Below are positions 24,272 to 38,400 of a stretch of DNA of 64,000 nucleotides, in pieces (position 1 is the first letter of the stretch; each line of letters begins with the position of its first letter). Made by a program: the position numbers and the translations under genes. This DNA comes from Chromera velia (Eukaryota; Sar; Chromeraceae), in assembly GCA_018398765.1 (NCBI GenBank), contig JAHBMJ010002204.1, positions 1-64,000 of the forward strand. Reading direction: 5' to 3'. The notes under the pieces were generated by a model. That model worked only from the letters and a program-made list of their open reading frames with translations. It searched no databases and was not told where the DNA came from.

Positions 24272-26156
24272 CTCGAAAGAAGTCGTGGTTCGATCCTTCT
24301 GGCCGTCTTCCTTATGCCACCTTGCTCACAGTCTTTCCTGCTTCGGATGTCTCTCTACCGCTCCTAATTTCTGTCTCATAGGCACTCCTTTGCTAGTCTT
24401 CCAGACCATATGGGTCGCTTTTTCTTGTTCAGGCACCCTTGCTCTTGCTGACCTTTCTCTCTGCGCTTCATTGTGTCCCATCAGCATTCAATGTCTGCAA
24501 GGGTGTCCTGGTGCTGCCTCTTGGCCTTGACCCCTCACTGCCGACCTGCCTGCCTGCCTGCCTGTCTGTCTGCCTGCTCGAGTGCAGAGTGTCTGTTCAG
24601 AGACGTGGACTTTGTCGGTGAGACGATGACTAAAGAGGAGGTAGAATCCGGTACGTGAACTAAGAGATGCATGAACGTGCGTGCATGCATGGGGAATTAT
24701 TTTCAGGAGGTCGTGACGTGACTGCGAATGATTCAGCGACGAGAGAGAAATAATACAAACGAGATCAATGAACAGGTGCTGCTCTATGCATGTCCCCTCC
24801 GGTCTCTTCATTTCTTCTGTCACTGTATTCCTGTTGTCACTTGCCTCCGCGTCATGCCTCCTCCTCCCTCCAACTCACCCTCGCATACACTATCCTCCGG
24901 CACACCTACGACTTTCCTCAGTTTCTCTCCCTGCAGTGTACCTCATTGGTCCTTGAGTAGTCCTGACAAGACAATCGGACGTTCTCTCTTCAGACTCTTC
25001 TGCACGCTATTCGCCACCAGACCAGCATTTCTTGTTTCCTCTCGACAGTACTGACCTCACCATTGCATGAGTGCATGCATGCCTCCATGCATGCAGGTAA
25101 AAAGCCGACATCATTTGTCGACGACTGGAAGTGCCGACGGACCAACAACTACCTCCTCGAGAAAGTTTATAAGACGTCCGTTAGTCACTCAGACAACTCA
25201 CTATTTTGTGTATAACAAGAAACGGAAGCGTGGGAGAGGCAAAAAGCAAGGGACAGTCACTCTTGCAAAGCACCCGACGAATGGAAGAAGGAAGAAAAGG
25301 ATATGCATGCCAAATGTTCTGCATGCAAGGAGTTGAGAGCAGAAATACAAGTTTTGAGCAGCGATTTGAAAAAAACAAGGAAAGTTCCCCCCCCTCCCCC
25401 CCTTTCACTGATGATGTGTGTTGCTTTTTGGCTCTCCCCTCCACTCTCCATTCTTTGACGTTTTTCGATTCAGCGACACCGGAGTCCACGTCCTTGGGGG
25501 AAATAATGAAGCCGGCTATAGTAAAGAGGATCTCGAAGAAGAAAACACCTACGAGTTCATCGAGAAACCGGTCGAAGGGTCAGGCTCCTTCTCGATTCAC
25601 GTTTGCGTGTTCCTCTTTCTTGCCATGCGTTTGTTTATTCCGTTATTCCAGGGCCACCAATTCACTCACGGACCAACCAAGCCAAGCACTCAATTCATTC
25701 ATTTGTCATCACAATCCTCTGTCGGTAAATTAATGGAGCCATCAACCAGTCGATCGCCTAGACTGCGTGACAAGAAAATAGTGTACACGTGCATTCGTCT
25801 CCTCAACCCTCTCCACCCCTCGGACGCGCGCGTTTGTGTACGTGTGCGAGTGCGCGCGCGTGTGTGCGTAGGTGTGTATGTGTGTGTGTGTGTACATGCG
25901 TCGACAGATTGCCTTTCTTTTTGTGTCACTTGAGAGACTCCAGAGCTCAGACTGCCATTCGATCGTGTTTCTCTCGCTGTTGTGTGGGTCCCAAGCATGC
26001 CTCTGATTCCAGTACGTTGCCCCACTCATTTACATTTGTCGTCTCCCTCACCATTTGTGCACCTGGGCTTGCCTTCGTCCTTTTGATGAGCAGATTGAAA
26101 CACGACGAACGCAAAGCCTGAAGTGCATACCATGCGGATCTTCCTGCGCGCGGGCC

Positions 26157-26189
<33 letters not shown>

Positions 26190-26330
26190 TCATGAAGAAA
26201 AGAAGGGAGAAGAAGAAACATATAGTCTGTCTCTGTCTGTCTCTGTCTGTCGGTCTGTCTGTCTCTGTCTCTGTCTCTGTCTCTGTCTCTGTCTCTGTCT
26301 CTGTCTCTGTCTGCATGTGTCTGTCTGTCC

Positions 26331-26364
<34 letters not shown>

Positions 26365-26431
26365 GTTTGTGTGTCTATCTGTGTGTGTGTGTGTGTGTGT
26401 GTGTGTCTGTCTGTCTGTCTGTCTGTCTGCC

Positions 26432-26470
<39 letters not shown>

Positions 26471-29400
26471 GCATGCAGGTACGTTTTGTTGAAGAAGGAC
26501 TGCGCCAACAATCGTCACGTGCAATGCTGGGGTGCTGTCTTCACACGAGCTCTCTGGCATGAGGCGGACCGGTGAGTTTCCTTGCATGCCTCTCTTCCTC
26601 CACTGTGGCGCTCCTCTTGGGGTTCAACGGAACCATGCAGTCTGTTTTTTTGTCTTTAATTAAATGCTGCATGAAAGGAGGTGGGGCATCGTGTTGATGA
26701 TTCAACGAAGGGGATGATATTGACCCATCGCAGATCGTCGCACCTGTTGCGAAGGACTGCAGGGGCATCGAGTGATCCTGAGAGAGAGAAAACAGGGGAA
26801 GGAAGGGTGGAGAAGAGGTGCAAGACAGAGCGCAAAAAAGCGGTTTTTGTCTCGTGGGCCGCCTCACGATTTGCTTTGCAACGATTTGCTTTGCAATTGA
26901 CTGCATGTGCCTTCTCTTGGTTGCGCCACCCGTTGCACGTTTTGTGGTCCCGTTTTGATGCCTGTGTTCTTTTTGCAGCGATTGGAAACTGAAAGCAGCC
27001 TTGCAAATCTTTGGATTTGACTCGTGGCCAGGGAGGGAAGCAGGGTTCTGTCAGATGATCCCCACGTGAGTGAGTGAGTGTGTGCGTGAATTCGGCGTGC
27101 AAGCGTGAGCAGTGAGACGCATAAAGTGATCCAGCGCGTTATTTTTATGGGTTCGATTGTGTGAGGGACATTCCAATAAAGAAAAAAAATCTGAATCATC
27201 CATGTCTGTACAGACAGCAAGGGGAACCATTTGAGGACCTCTGTGACTGGAAGTTGGGCGCTCAGGTGAAGCATGCATTCGTGCAAGTTGGAGGCAGGTG
27301 CAGAGATGACGCCTTACACGCAACTGCAAACTGACGATTTGCATCTGAATTAAGGCAAAGCAGGGCGGGCAGGCAAGCAGCTAGGCTGTGAGATTATTAT
27401 TCCCCTCTAAGACACGCAAGAAGAATAAGTGACGTAAGGTGGTCTTGAAAAAGGGCGAGAACTAAGCGAATACAGATTAACGCAAAGAGAGGGGGTGTCG
27501 AAGAGTGAATTTGTGAATTAGTGGAGGTACGAAACCGCGAAGAAAAACGAAAGAGGGGCTGAGACTGTACGCAGGCAGTGCATTCGCTTCAAGGACCTTC
27601 TATTAATATCTCCTTTGTTGATCACGCCACGCCGCTTGTTTCTTTCTTTTTGTCTTCCGTTCGTTTCACTTCTGCATGTTCCTGCAGCCTCGCGAGATGC
27701 GAAGAAATGAGGAAGGCAGGGACGGGTATTGGCGTCGGGATGACGATGTCTTGCGGGCAGCGGATGCAGAAACTGCGGAACGGATTTGGTATTTTGAACT
27801 GGTTCAATTTAATGCATTGGTCACAAAACAACCCGAAGGACATCTGCAACGAGGACACAAAAGAAGACGTCTGCGGACCCGAAGCCGAGCCCAGCCCCTT
27901 GGCAGAGTGTTTGGAGAAATGCAGGTCTGTCTGTCTGTTTCTTTTTGTCTGTTATGTAAATGAAGAAAAAAAGGGAGAAGAAGAAACATAGTATAGTCTG
28001 TCTTGAGTGGAAGCAGCAGCACAGTAGCGTGAGACGAACAAGTGATCACGCGAAGTCCCGTCGGGAGATGGAGAGGCAAGGGGCACTTAACTCACACCTG
28101 TCGGGCCCCCTGCCCACTTTGTCTGAGTTGTTGTGATGTTCTTTTGTCTTTGTTGCTTTCTTTCTTTTTGTCTGTTGTGTTCATGAAGAAGAGGAGGAAA
28201 AGAAACCATATGGCCTGTCTGTGTGTCTATAGGTTGGTCGGTTGGCCCGGCGGTATGTTTGCTCACTGCAAGAGGATGTGTGCATCGCTTCTTCCTATAC
28301 GCGCACTCGCTCAGTGACCCACCTACTCGCTCTCTGCATGCCCCTTTCGATGATTCGATTCCTTCCGGCTTGGCGAGCGGTTGCGGCACGGCGGGCAATT
28401 GATACTTCCTTCCGTTTGAGTGCATGGCAATGTGTGTGGTCTGAGTACTTCTATCCCACCCCAGGGCGATGGTGAACGAATTGCGTTCTGTGCAGTGGGC
28501 TCATTTGCTATTTTTGAGGGTGGGTAAGTGGGTGAGTGAGTTTGGCTGTGTGGGGCAGTAGGCGTCCGCGTATGTGTATGTGTCCACACTGGCTCATGCT
28601 TGCTCATGCGTGCGTATGAGTGTGCGTGTGCAGGAGCTCAACGAATTGTCACTATGCGTCCGCAACAGAGGGCCGAGGCGGAGCGATCAGCTGCACCTAC
28701 TACCGGACGGTGGCAGGGCTGAGGTATTCAGCTGGGACGTCGGCAGGGAGGGCGAGCTGTGGAGGTCTGTTTGCCCTCTGTCTTCTGCCTGGGATTCATT
28801 CTCCCTGCTGCCGGTGTGCTTCTCATTTTTTAGCTCTGACTCTCTCTCCCTCTGTGACAAGTTCTGTGTCCTCACGAAGTTTCGGCTCCTTGGCAATTCT
28901 TCTTTAATCATCGAAGCAAAGGCAGGAGAAAGATAAAACAAACTGACTGTGTCTGACGTGTGCGTCCCTCTACATGTTGGAATAAGATATTCCCTGTTTC
29001 TCCGCCGATCTTCCCGTGCAGCACCCGAGAGTCGCCTAGCGATCCTCGGCAAGGTTCCTTTGTCAATCAGCGCGGTGTCAAACCCAATCTCGTTCCAAGG
29101 AGCTCTTCTCTCAACTTTAGACAGCGAAGGCGACGGAGCGGAAATCCTTGGGCGGTGGGTCGGGCGGTTGTTTCGCTGTTTCATTTGTTTTCGCTTCATC
29201 TTTCTGTCCCTGCTCGTTTTCTTTCATCGTACTGGTCGGGCAATTTTGTTTTCTTTGTTCCTGTAAGGCGTCGGCCGTATATTCCCACTGGCATGTGCGC
29301 AAGAAATGTCTCCTGTCGACGAAGTCTTGCTGTTGCTCGCTCGCATGTCGGTGGGTCTGTTATCTTGACACCTCGCATGCACTCATGAATGCAGATTCGG

Positions 29401-32400
29401 GTTCTACCAGGATCCCCTGGAAATTGACTGCTCCCAGGCTGCTGTCGGAACAGCTGAAAGCACGCCCGAGGGTCAGTTCAAAACTAAACAGCATGCAGGC
29501 GTGTGCAAGTCTGGCATAGCCGTCCTTCCTCTTCCGCATTTTTGCACTCCAAAGTTCGCGCTCAAGAGAGCCTCGTTGCGTTGCTTCTCCCCAGGAAATT
29601 CCGTTTTTGCAGTGATCTGCGATGTCGTTCAACACCTGCTCTTCCCTTTTCTAGGCGATCAGTTTACCAAAGAGAACCCAAGGGTCTGTAATGCATGCCA
29701 AAGGCTGCATGGGGGGGGATCTGTAGACTGGGGCGATGAATTTTCTTTGTGGCTGACTGACTGCAGGAGCGTGGGTCCTCTCTGGATTCTCTCCGCCCGT
29801 GACGTCCATCTTGGGGGAGAACTTGATGACGGACCTCTGGGTGACTGGCAGCTACACCTGTGCTCTTGCAACGAATGTGCGATCGTGCAAAGAGGAGACA
29901 ATCAAGGTGAAAGGGAGAAAGTTCGATTACGAGAAAGCAGGGAATGCGGGGGAAGAGGCCAACGCTGCCGCAAAAGACTTTCTCGAGGCGCAGGCGGAGA
30001 TGGAGGCACTGTATGGAAAGTGGCAGGCCCAATGTGGAAGTAAAGACTTCCGTGCCTCTTACTCTGCCTGGTGTGCTGCAAACACAGAGACTCCCCACAG
30101 TGGTCCTCTTGACGAGTCGCTTATCTACAACCACACCTGCTGTGGAGGCGGGGAGGGTGCAGGCTTCTACTCTGTCTCGAAGGCAGATCCTGTGATGGGC
30201 ATCAAGGTGACGACTCGCGGGAGTGTCAGAACTATGGTCCGTCGGTCCGTGTCTGTGCGTGCTTGTGCCTGTCAGTTTGTCCGTCTTGCGGACCGGAAAA
30301 GAAGAAGAGGTCGGAATTTATCTATCGAGAGTTTGCATACTGAATTCTCTTTTCAAATTAATCTATTTGACTGGTATTTGATGTGTAACGCCGCTGATCG
30401 GTTCTACGTCGTTGATCCCTTTTTTCTGTTGTACAGATGTGCTTCGCAAGGAGTCAGAGCAGGTCGAAGTGTCGACTGTCTCTTTCATTTGGCGCATTTC
30501 TTTTTCACACAAGGATGTCGAATGGGAAGAGCTGTATCACCGCATTTGTTGGCCTTCTGCATGCCTGCAGGGCCCCGGCAAGAAGTGCGAGGACGCAGCG
30601 GGGGGTATGATTTTCCCTGAGGACTATATGGAGTTCTGTAACCAGGCTCGGGAGGAATACGACGGAAAGAAGAGTGAGGTCAGCGACCTGAAGCAGACCA
30701 TGCTCAAGAAGTCAACCACCGCAGCGAAGTGGAAGACCGAGAGGGCTGGAATGCTGGAGCTGATCGGAGGGCACGCCATCTGTCCTGAAGGTCAAGTGCT
30801 CCAAAAGTTCTCTGCATCTGCAGATGGACAATCGATAGAGATCATACGGAAGTGCTGTGCCGTCAGCTCGGGGGCCGTGGGGATCCAACCGTTGTCCCAT
30901 GCGTACATGCCTCCGACGATGAGGGTCACCCCTGACGTCCTCCCATGGGAGGGGGAGTACTGTGCTTCGAAGAGGGACGAGACGGGACGCATGACCTTCA
31001 AATCGGTGAGGCAGAAATGAAAAAACTTTCCTTTCTCCCCCACCCACCCTTTTGCTTCGATCGAGTTTTTCTTCTTTCTGTCTCTATCTGTCTCTTCCTT
31101 CCTGTTGTCTGCTCCTCTCCTCTCAGATTTCAAGCGCATCCAATTGACGCGCATTTTCTCATTTGTGCTTATTTGCGTTAACTCTTCCTGCCTGCCTGTC
31201 TGCAGTGCGCGTCGTTCATCAGCCCTCAGGACGGGGAGGCAGAGGCGTACGGCAGGAACACGCTCGCATTCGACCCTGCGAGGATGCAGTGGTGTCTGCA
31301 TGGAGTCGACGTGCCTGATGGCGACCCGATCTGTCTAGATTCCATGGCCGCACACCCTGCGCAGGCCCCGGCAGCCTCCGCTGCGAGTCCGGGGGGGAAC
31401 AGACTCGGGGTGATCCAGCTGGAGGACATGGTGGCGGCACCGGCGTTGCCCGGCGAGCCCTCGGAGATTCTTGAGAAACCCAAGAAGCCCGAGAAGCCCC
31501 CCCCTCCGAAGGTGGTCAAACTGAAGCCAGTGAATATTGAGGACTTCTACAGCCCCCACTGCAAAGCCCACGACCCCGACAAACCCCAGGGCCCCCTTGT
31601 GAAAGATCTTCCCGAGGACATCTCCTCAGAGAAGGACCTCGAGAAGACTGAATTCTGGAAGGCAGCCACAGAACCCCTCCCGAAAGAAGACGAAGAGGAC
31701 CCGGACGAGTATCTGTTCGGAGGAGAGGAGCCTGCCGGTTGGTTCCTTGAGAATTCCTTCTCGAGCTGTTGCTTTGAATTGAATTTTCTCGTATGCTGTT
31801 GCCCCGTCTAGTATTTCGTTTGTCTACTTGATTATTAGATTTTTTCCCCCTTCAAAGCGACCCGTCCCTATCATCATTGATCACTGTCGGGACCCACAAC
31901 TCGCATTGCTTTGCTCTCACCTGCCAGGCGTCGGAGACTTGTCAATTAGCTGAATTTGTTTCTTGCTCTTCTCTTGTGTCTGCAGAATTGGGAAGCGACA
32001 ACTTGGCAGCAGACCCTTGCGGTATGGTCCTCTCGGCAGAGCGGTCTGAGAGCATGGACGTGGAGGACGAGAGCATGAACTACGGAATCCCTTTCAGAGC
32101 CATAGCGGGCTGCACAGACAGGGTGGAGGAGAGAGAGGGAGCAATGGGAGATGCCACACAGGCGGTTGAGGACACAAAGGAATCTGTACAGATGCCTTAC
32201 GACATCGCGACCTCCATCTGGTCCTACATCGGCTCTTTGACAGAGTTCTCCTTTGCCCCCTGGGGTCTGGGAATCGAGATTGATCCTTTCGATCAAGTGA
32301 TGCAGCTGGCAGAGTTTGTCTGGGACAAGGTGGCCACCTCCCTCGACAACAAGGTCTCAGATATCGAGTCTGGATTTGGAGAGCTCCAGGGTCAGGACTG

Positions 32401-35400
32401 CGACTCGACCTCATACGCCCTTGCGAAAGCTCTGTGCGACATCAGCTGTGTGAGCGATGCTGTGCGCACTGGGAACCGCGTGATCATGGACAGGCTCCAG
32501 GAGGTGTACGACAAACTTCTTCAGAACATGCTGACCTACATGGACTACCACGCGTCATATGCGGAGGCCCTGATGCAGTGGCTTGCAGATTTACAAGACT
32601 GGCATGCTCAGGAGCTGGGCAAGAAGATACAAGCAGTTGCGGACGCCCAGGCCGCGGCATCCTCGTCCCTTCTCAGATCTGCACTCGTGAAGTGCAAAGC
32701 GTCCCTTCCTCCGTCCCCTGGGCGCCTGCCCCTCGCCTCTACTGGCCCTCAGAGTGACAACAGCACTTCTTCTGCAGAGGCACATTCCTCCTCGAGTCGG
32801 ATGGCAATGCTGCAGTGTGTGTCACAGGCCCTTGGAGTGGGGCAGAATCAGGAGAACTGCTCTGATGAGCTCTGTCTCGCTTTGCCAGGAGACACAGAAG
32901 GGGGAGGCATTTGGGGTAAAGAAGTGGACGGCCTGGCGACACGGCTGCATCAGTTCAGGGCAGAGGCCGAGAAACGTCTGGGAAGCCTTCCTTGTGTGGG
33001 AACAAATTTGCACCCTGACTGCAGGTCTGTCTGCTCGCAGTCTCCTTACTATCCTTCTCTTCTCTTCTACTCTCCCCTCTCCTTTTTGCTCTTCGGATCC
33101 CGTCTCCTTTGCACCCCGCGGTCATTTGACGGGAACGCTTTGTCCGTGTGACTTAGGGGCTGCAGGAGACGCGTCTCCCTTTCTTCATTTGGTCTGAGAG
33201 GCCTGCGCTGCTTACTCTCTTTGCGATCATGCCTGCTGTTTCATTTTCTGTTCAAGAAGAGCAACCCTTTCTCTTCCCCTTGGTGCTTCGACTTGTCTGC
33301 CACTCTTGTGTGTGTGAATGTGTGCAGGAGTGCCGAGACTCAGAGATCAGTTGCAAGTCTTGCGAAACAAACCCTCGCACACGCACGACAGCTCGAGAGG
33401 CGCACTCGCGAGAGGACCGACAGGTCTGTCGGTGCTCTGGAGTCCCTCTCTCAGAAGTTGCAGCAACAGAAGAGGCAAACGGCTGCTGACAGTGTTAAGG
33501 CCGGGAGCGTGCACCCGGAAGATGCCGTCCATGCAGTTTTGAAGGAAGTGCACGGACACCACAAGGCCCTGTCGAGGGATCTGGATCAGCACATGAAGCT
33601 CCTCAACACAATGGGAGTGCCTGAGGCAGAAGGAGACTCTCACCTAGGTCTATCCGAAGAGTCTCGGCAGCTGCAACAGAAGAAGAGAGTGAGTGCGCGA
33701 GTCTCAGAAGGAGATCTCCAAGCTTTCCGTGCCGACGCAATGTCAGGCCTTGACCGTCTCTCTTCGGCTCTCTCGACGCTTGAGAGAGAGGTTCAGATGT
33801 GGGCGCTCCAGTGTCCCCACACGAGAACCAAAGTGACTCAGTGGGCAGTTTCGCACAGGCAGAGACAGTCCGTCGTGCAGCGACACATGCGCCTTCAGAA
33901 GACTGAGGGTGGAGTGGGAGCACAACAGAGCGAAGAGACAAGGTTGGAAGAGATGATGAAGGATTTGAAGGCAGATGAGGAGATGCGGCACATGGAGGAA
34001 GAGGGACATGCCGTGGCTCTCGAGATGGACTCTATCGCGGAGTCTTTCAAGACTGCGCATTCGGCAGTTGAACTCTATTTGGAGTATGCCCGTTCTCACC
34101 TGGGTGAAAAGAGAAACGTAAGAGAGGCCCTGCAAGATTATCTTGCCTGCAGCGATGCAGAGCCATATTCCGCCCTTTCTGACCGATGGGCAGCTCTCAG
34201 GCGTGAGGAGGCACAGGCAGCCCGGCTTCTCGTGCGTGCCTGGTGGACTGCAACGACGGAGGCCCAGCGGATTTTGGCCAAGTTGGTGTCTGTCCAGCTG
34301 CCAGTCAGGCTGGCACGCCTGGAGATGGATGCGGCCTCGAGTGAGCCTCTGAGCTCAGTGCATCTTCTGATCGGTGTGTTGCCATCAGAGATCTCGAAGG
34401 GTCCAGAGGGAGACACTCAACTTCTTTCCGCTTCTCTCTGTGACGGGATTCAGGAGGGAGAAGAAACCCTGATGCCAAGTAAGTCTGCATCATGGATGCA
34501 GCGGGCAGTGAGGGCAGCGTTGTCTTCTGGGTCCCTCGGTCAGCTTCTCGACTTTGGAGAGGAGTTGGTGGAGGTCATTGACTTCCTGCAGGCGCGCATG
34601 AGCGAAGAGAAACTGTGGCATCCTGCAAACAAGCACTTCAGCTCTCTCGTTCTCTCAGCAGTGAAGGAGACAGGCGCTCAGGGGGTTCAGGGGGCTGCGA
34701 CAGTCTCGGGTCCCGTGTCCCTCTTTGATACTCTTCCCTCTGCCGAATCTCGAGCAGCTACTGAGGACTCCGTGTTCGAACTGGAGCAACAATTGCACGA
34801 TTGGCGTTCTGCCATTGGGGGAGGAGCCCGGAAGGGCGAGAGAAAGGTGTCAAGACGAAGAAGGGCGCACGCAACAAGAACGAGGAGTCCCCCGGTTCTC
34901 CTGGACACTTCTGTGACCTCTGAGCACTCCTCTGCTTCCCTGTCTGGAGGGGTGAAGGCTGCTCTAGAGCTGGTAGAGCAAGCCCAGAAGTCAGCAGAGG
35001 CATCGGAGGAGGGCACAAGCAGAGGGACAAAAGAGGACGGTGTGGCATCGATTGACTCTCTTTTGAAGTCTTGGGGCTTCAGTCTTCAGTCTGCGCTGTG
35101 CTCCGGGAAGGGACTGCAGCACTTCCATGGGGGGTCTTCGGCCCTCGAGATTCTTCGACGGGCCGAAAAAGTGGCACGGCAGCAGAGAAAGAGAGAGGCG
35201 CCCTCCGACCAGTCAGATGCACTTAGGACACGCGAGATTTCTCCTGCCAACTCAGCGACGGTCTCTCTCATTTCAACCTCTTCATCCTCCGACTCGGAGG
35301 AGCTGATCGCAGTCCACAAGAGGGACCTGCCTGTCGGAAGGGCTCCTTCTTCCGGAGGTGTGCAGGCCCAGAAGGCTGAAAGTGCATCTGCTTCCCCCCT

Positions 35401-38400
35401 TTTGCTGGATCACCCCCTGTCTCTACTCCAGACCGCTGAGGAAAAGACTAACGCACAGGATCCCGCTCCTGTTGTGCCCCCCCCCTCAAATGGTCCTCTA
35501 GACTCAGAGGAGGGAATGGGAGAATTTGAAGGTCCCGCGTTGCCTGTGGCAGGAGACGAGACGTCGATTCAGAGAGTGAAGAAGCTGCGTGGTCAGTGTC
35601 TCCCGATATTGAACGAGAAGGCTCCGAGTCTCGCTCCTCTGTTCTCCTCCCTCTCGTGTGCCCTCTGGCCTGGATCTGTGTTGACTTCCTGGACAGTTGA
35701 AAGCTGCGGGTCGGAGATGTATGGCGGTGGGCGATTGGCGATTACGTGCACGAAGATCGACAAGCCGCCTCAACAGGTCACAAAGAATGGCGAAGCCAGT
35801 GAAGACACGAAAAGCAAGGAGGATGTAGACGGGAAGTATGAGCTTCCCGAGCCAGAGGAGATGCATTGCAGCGAGGCTTCTGTGTCTGGCAACACGCAGG
35901 ACCAAAGCCCCGTAGCCCTCTCGAATTTGCCACCCCTGGAGTGTCCAGGGTCGTCTGTGATGCGCGGTCTGTCTCTGAGTACGCAACCCGGGCCTGTGAG
36001 GGAAAGAAGGACCGTCCACGCTTGGACATGCGTCGCCTTTGACGGATACTGGATGGCTCTCCATCCAGAGCTGAAATGCGATGGCGTCGGCAAGCTGGCA
36101 CCAGACAGTCCTCTGGCCTACTGCCACTCTCGAGACCCCCACAAGGAAGAGTGCATGTCAGTCAGTCAGTTCGTCAGTCAATCAGTCAACGGATATAATT
36201 ATGCGTGTCTGTATTTTTTCCCTTTCCAATTCAACACAAGTAAGTGCCTCTTCAGATAGGTGAGAGCTGTTGTGAAGCTGAATGAGTGGTCGACCCGGTT
36301 TACAGCTGAATGGGTGGGTCTGTAGACTTGCGCAGGCACAGCAAAAAAAAATCCAGAGTCGCTCCCTGAAACAGTTTTCTTTTTTGTCTCCTTTTCTTTT
36401 CGAATAAATCTCTTAAAGCGTCACGAGTGGACACATCGCTTTTTGTTTTTTCCAGTCTGTTTCTGTACTTGTCGGTCGATTTGATTGGACTGTCTGTCTC
36501 TCTGCTTGGCTGGCTGACAGGAAAACCCTGACGGAGGACGAATGCTTTGAAGACATCAAGAACCTCCACGGTGTCCGGACTGCCGTACACTGCCGCCATC
36601 CTCCCAACCCACAGCTGGACTGGTGTGAGGACCTCGCACGAGCCTACTGTGCCCCCCCTCCCGTTACGTTCACGTTGAGGGCAGACTGCTGCTCGTCCAG
36701 CGGAACCGCAGAAGAACTGCCGAAAACGACTTACATCTCTGGGTGCCCTCTGACAGGCACGGGTTCTGCTGATCTTTTTGCCGCTGTGGATCCGCTGGTC
36801 AGTCGGCCGTGTCGCGTCGGGTTCATTTAGACCATGAGAAAAAGACTGATTACCCTCTTTCTCAGGTTGTGGTCTCTCACTCTGGATAGTTGGGAGAAGC
36901 CTATCAGTCTTCCTTCGCATTCAAGTGCAAGTATTTGCTCTCGACGTTTTGCTTTTGTGCGGGCATTTCGTCAATCTCTATTTCTGTCTGCGTGTCAGAT
37001 TGTCTCTGTGTTGACGCGTCTGTCTTTTACCTGAGTGAATGTATCTGTGCAGGTCTGCAAAGGAAAAGGAGGCACTGGAGAGGTTGAGGGACAGTGGGGA
37101 TTGTCGGGATTCCAGGTGGTTCCCTGCAACGATACCCCGGAGGAGGAAACTCTGGAGCAAAAACAGGCAAAGCGGAAGTTTGCGGTGCGCTACACGTGCA
37201 CGTTTCTCGACCTGGGTCAGTTTGTCGTCTGCAGAATGATGATAGAGAGACAGCAATGGAGAGGGTAGATGTGGACAGGCGTGTCTCTGCTAATGTCAAT
37301 GTCATCTGACTCTCTTCTAGTTGTCATTTCCCGTTTGTCAAGTTGTCATTGTCAGTCTCTTACACGCACTTTCTGCAAAATGTCTTCTCTCCCAAAATCG
37401 TTTTCTTTTTTCCCTTTCCGTCTCCCTCCCTCCTTCCCTTCGTGCAGTGAACGAAGTCCCCTTCACCTCCGCCGATCCCGGATGCCATCTTCCTCCCAAA
37501 CCTGCGGGCGTGTCTGTAAAGCAGTGGGCCAGGCGAGTAGAGGAAACCTTCGAGCCCCCTCTGGCAGGCGGGTGCGGGAGCTTCCTCAAACACGGACCGT
37601 GCGCCCCCTTCGCAGGGCAGCCTGCGTCAGCGATGGTGGACTTCGACGCCGCGTGTGGTTTCCCCGGGTTCTCCCTGACTGCCGTCTCTTTCGAGTCCTG
37701 CGGCTACGAAGAGTTCCCTGCCTACGGGCAGATCGTCACAGCCTGTGCTGCCATGACCCCCCCCCTTCAAATTACAGACGCATGGAAAAAAGCAGACGCC
37801 GAGGGCCTGCCGAGAGACGACCCCTCGGCTGCTGACGCTGCAGAGGCTGAACTCCTCAGCAGCGTGACCTGCATGTCCTTGCAGACAGAACCCAGGGGAC
37901 CCTCTGCAGTCCTAGACAGTCTGGCGAAGCAACCGATGAGATGCCCTACTGGGTGGTATCTGGCAGGCTTTGCGGTCAGTCTACAAGCCCGCCAACTGTT
38001 TGCTGCCTTCCCTGCGATGGCTTCCGTCAAATATGGAGCTGCCTGATTTCCCTCTTGCTGTATTATGAAGCGCTCTTTGCTCCTCTTCGACTGATTCACC
38101 TGAGAATCTAAAATGGAATTCAATGTCGCGTTTTTTGGCCTCTGCTCTGAGTAGACGAGAAGGAGGCGTGCTTGGTCTTTTTGTTTTGTTTCCGATTACT
38201 TTCCTTTCTTTCCCTCGGATGTATGCAGGTGGAGTCAGTCGGGAGCGCCCCTGACATCAACAAGGAGGCCTCTGCAGCAGGCACCCCGGACGACGGACAC
38301 ACCACCCAGCCGGCAGCGAATCAGTTCATTTACACTTGTTGCAAGAGTGCCGCTACACTGTCTTACTCCGCCACTCTTCGACGTGAAACAAAGTGTGACA

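Noticed and set aside
26156-26467. CRISPR-like array
   Set aside because: The units are 4-6 base microsatellites without unique spacers, and the genome is eukaryotic.
26026-26587. Frames of Thr-His, Cys-Leu-Ser-Val or Val-Ser repeats on both strands
   Set aside because: Products of the (GTCT)n/(TG)n array; all frames are open because the repeat contains no stop codons.
28960-29388. Arg/Ser-rich plus-strand frame over exon 41
   Set aside because: Shadow frame that stops in exon 42; the chosen frame has conserved Cys and continues into later exons.
34687-36142. Long minus-strand frames opposite exon 48
   Set aside because: Antisense shadows of a long GC-balanced exon; they lack signal, domain or splice support.
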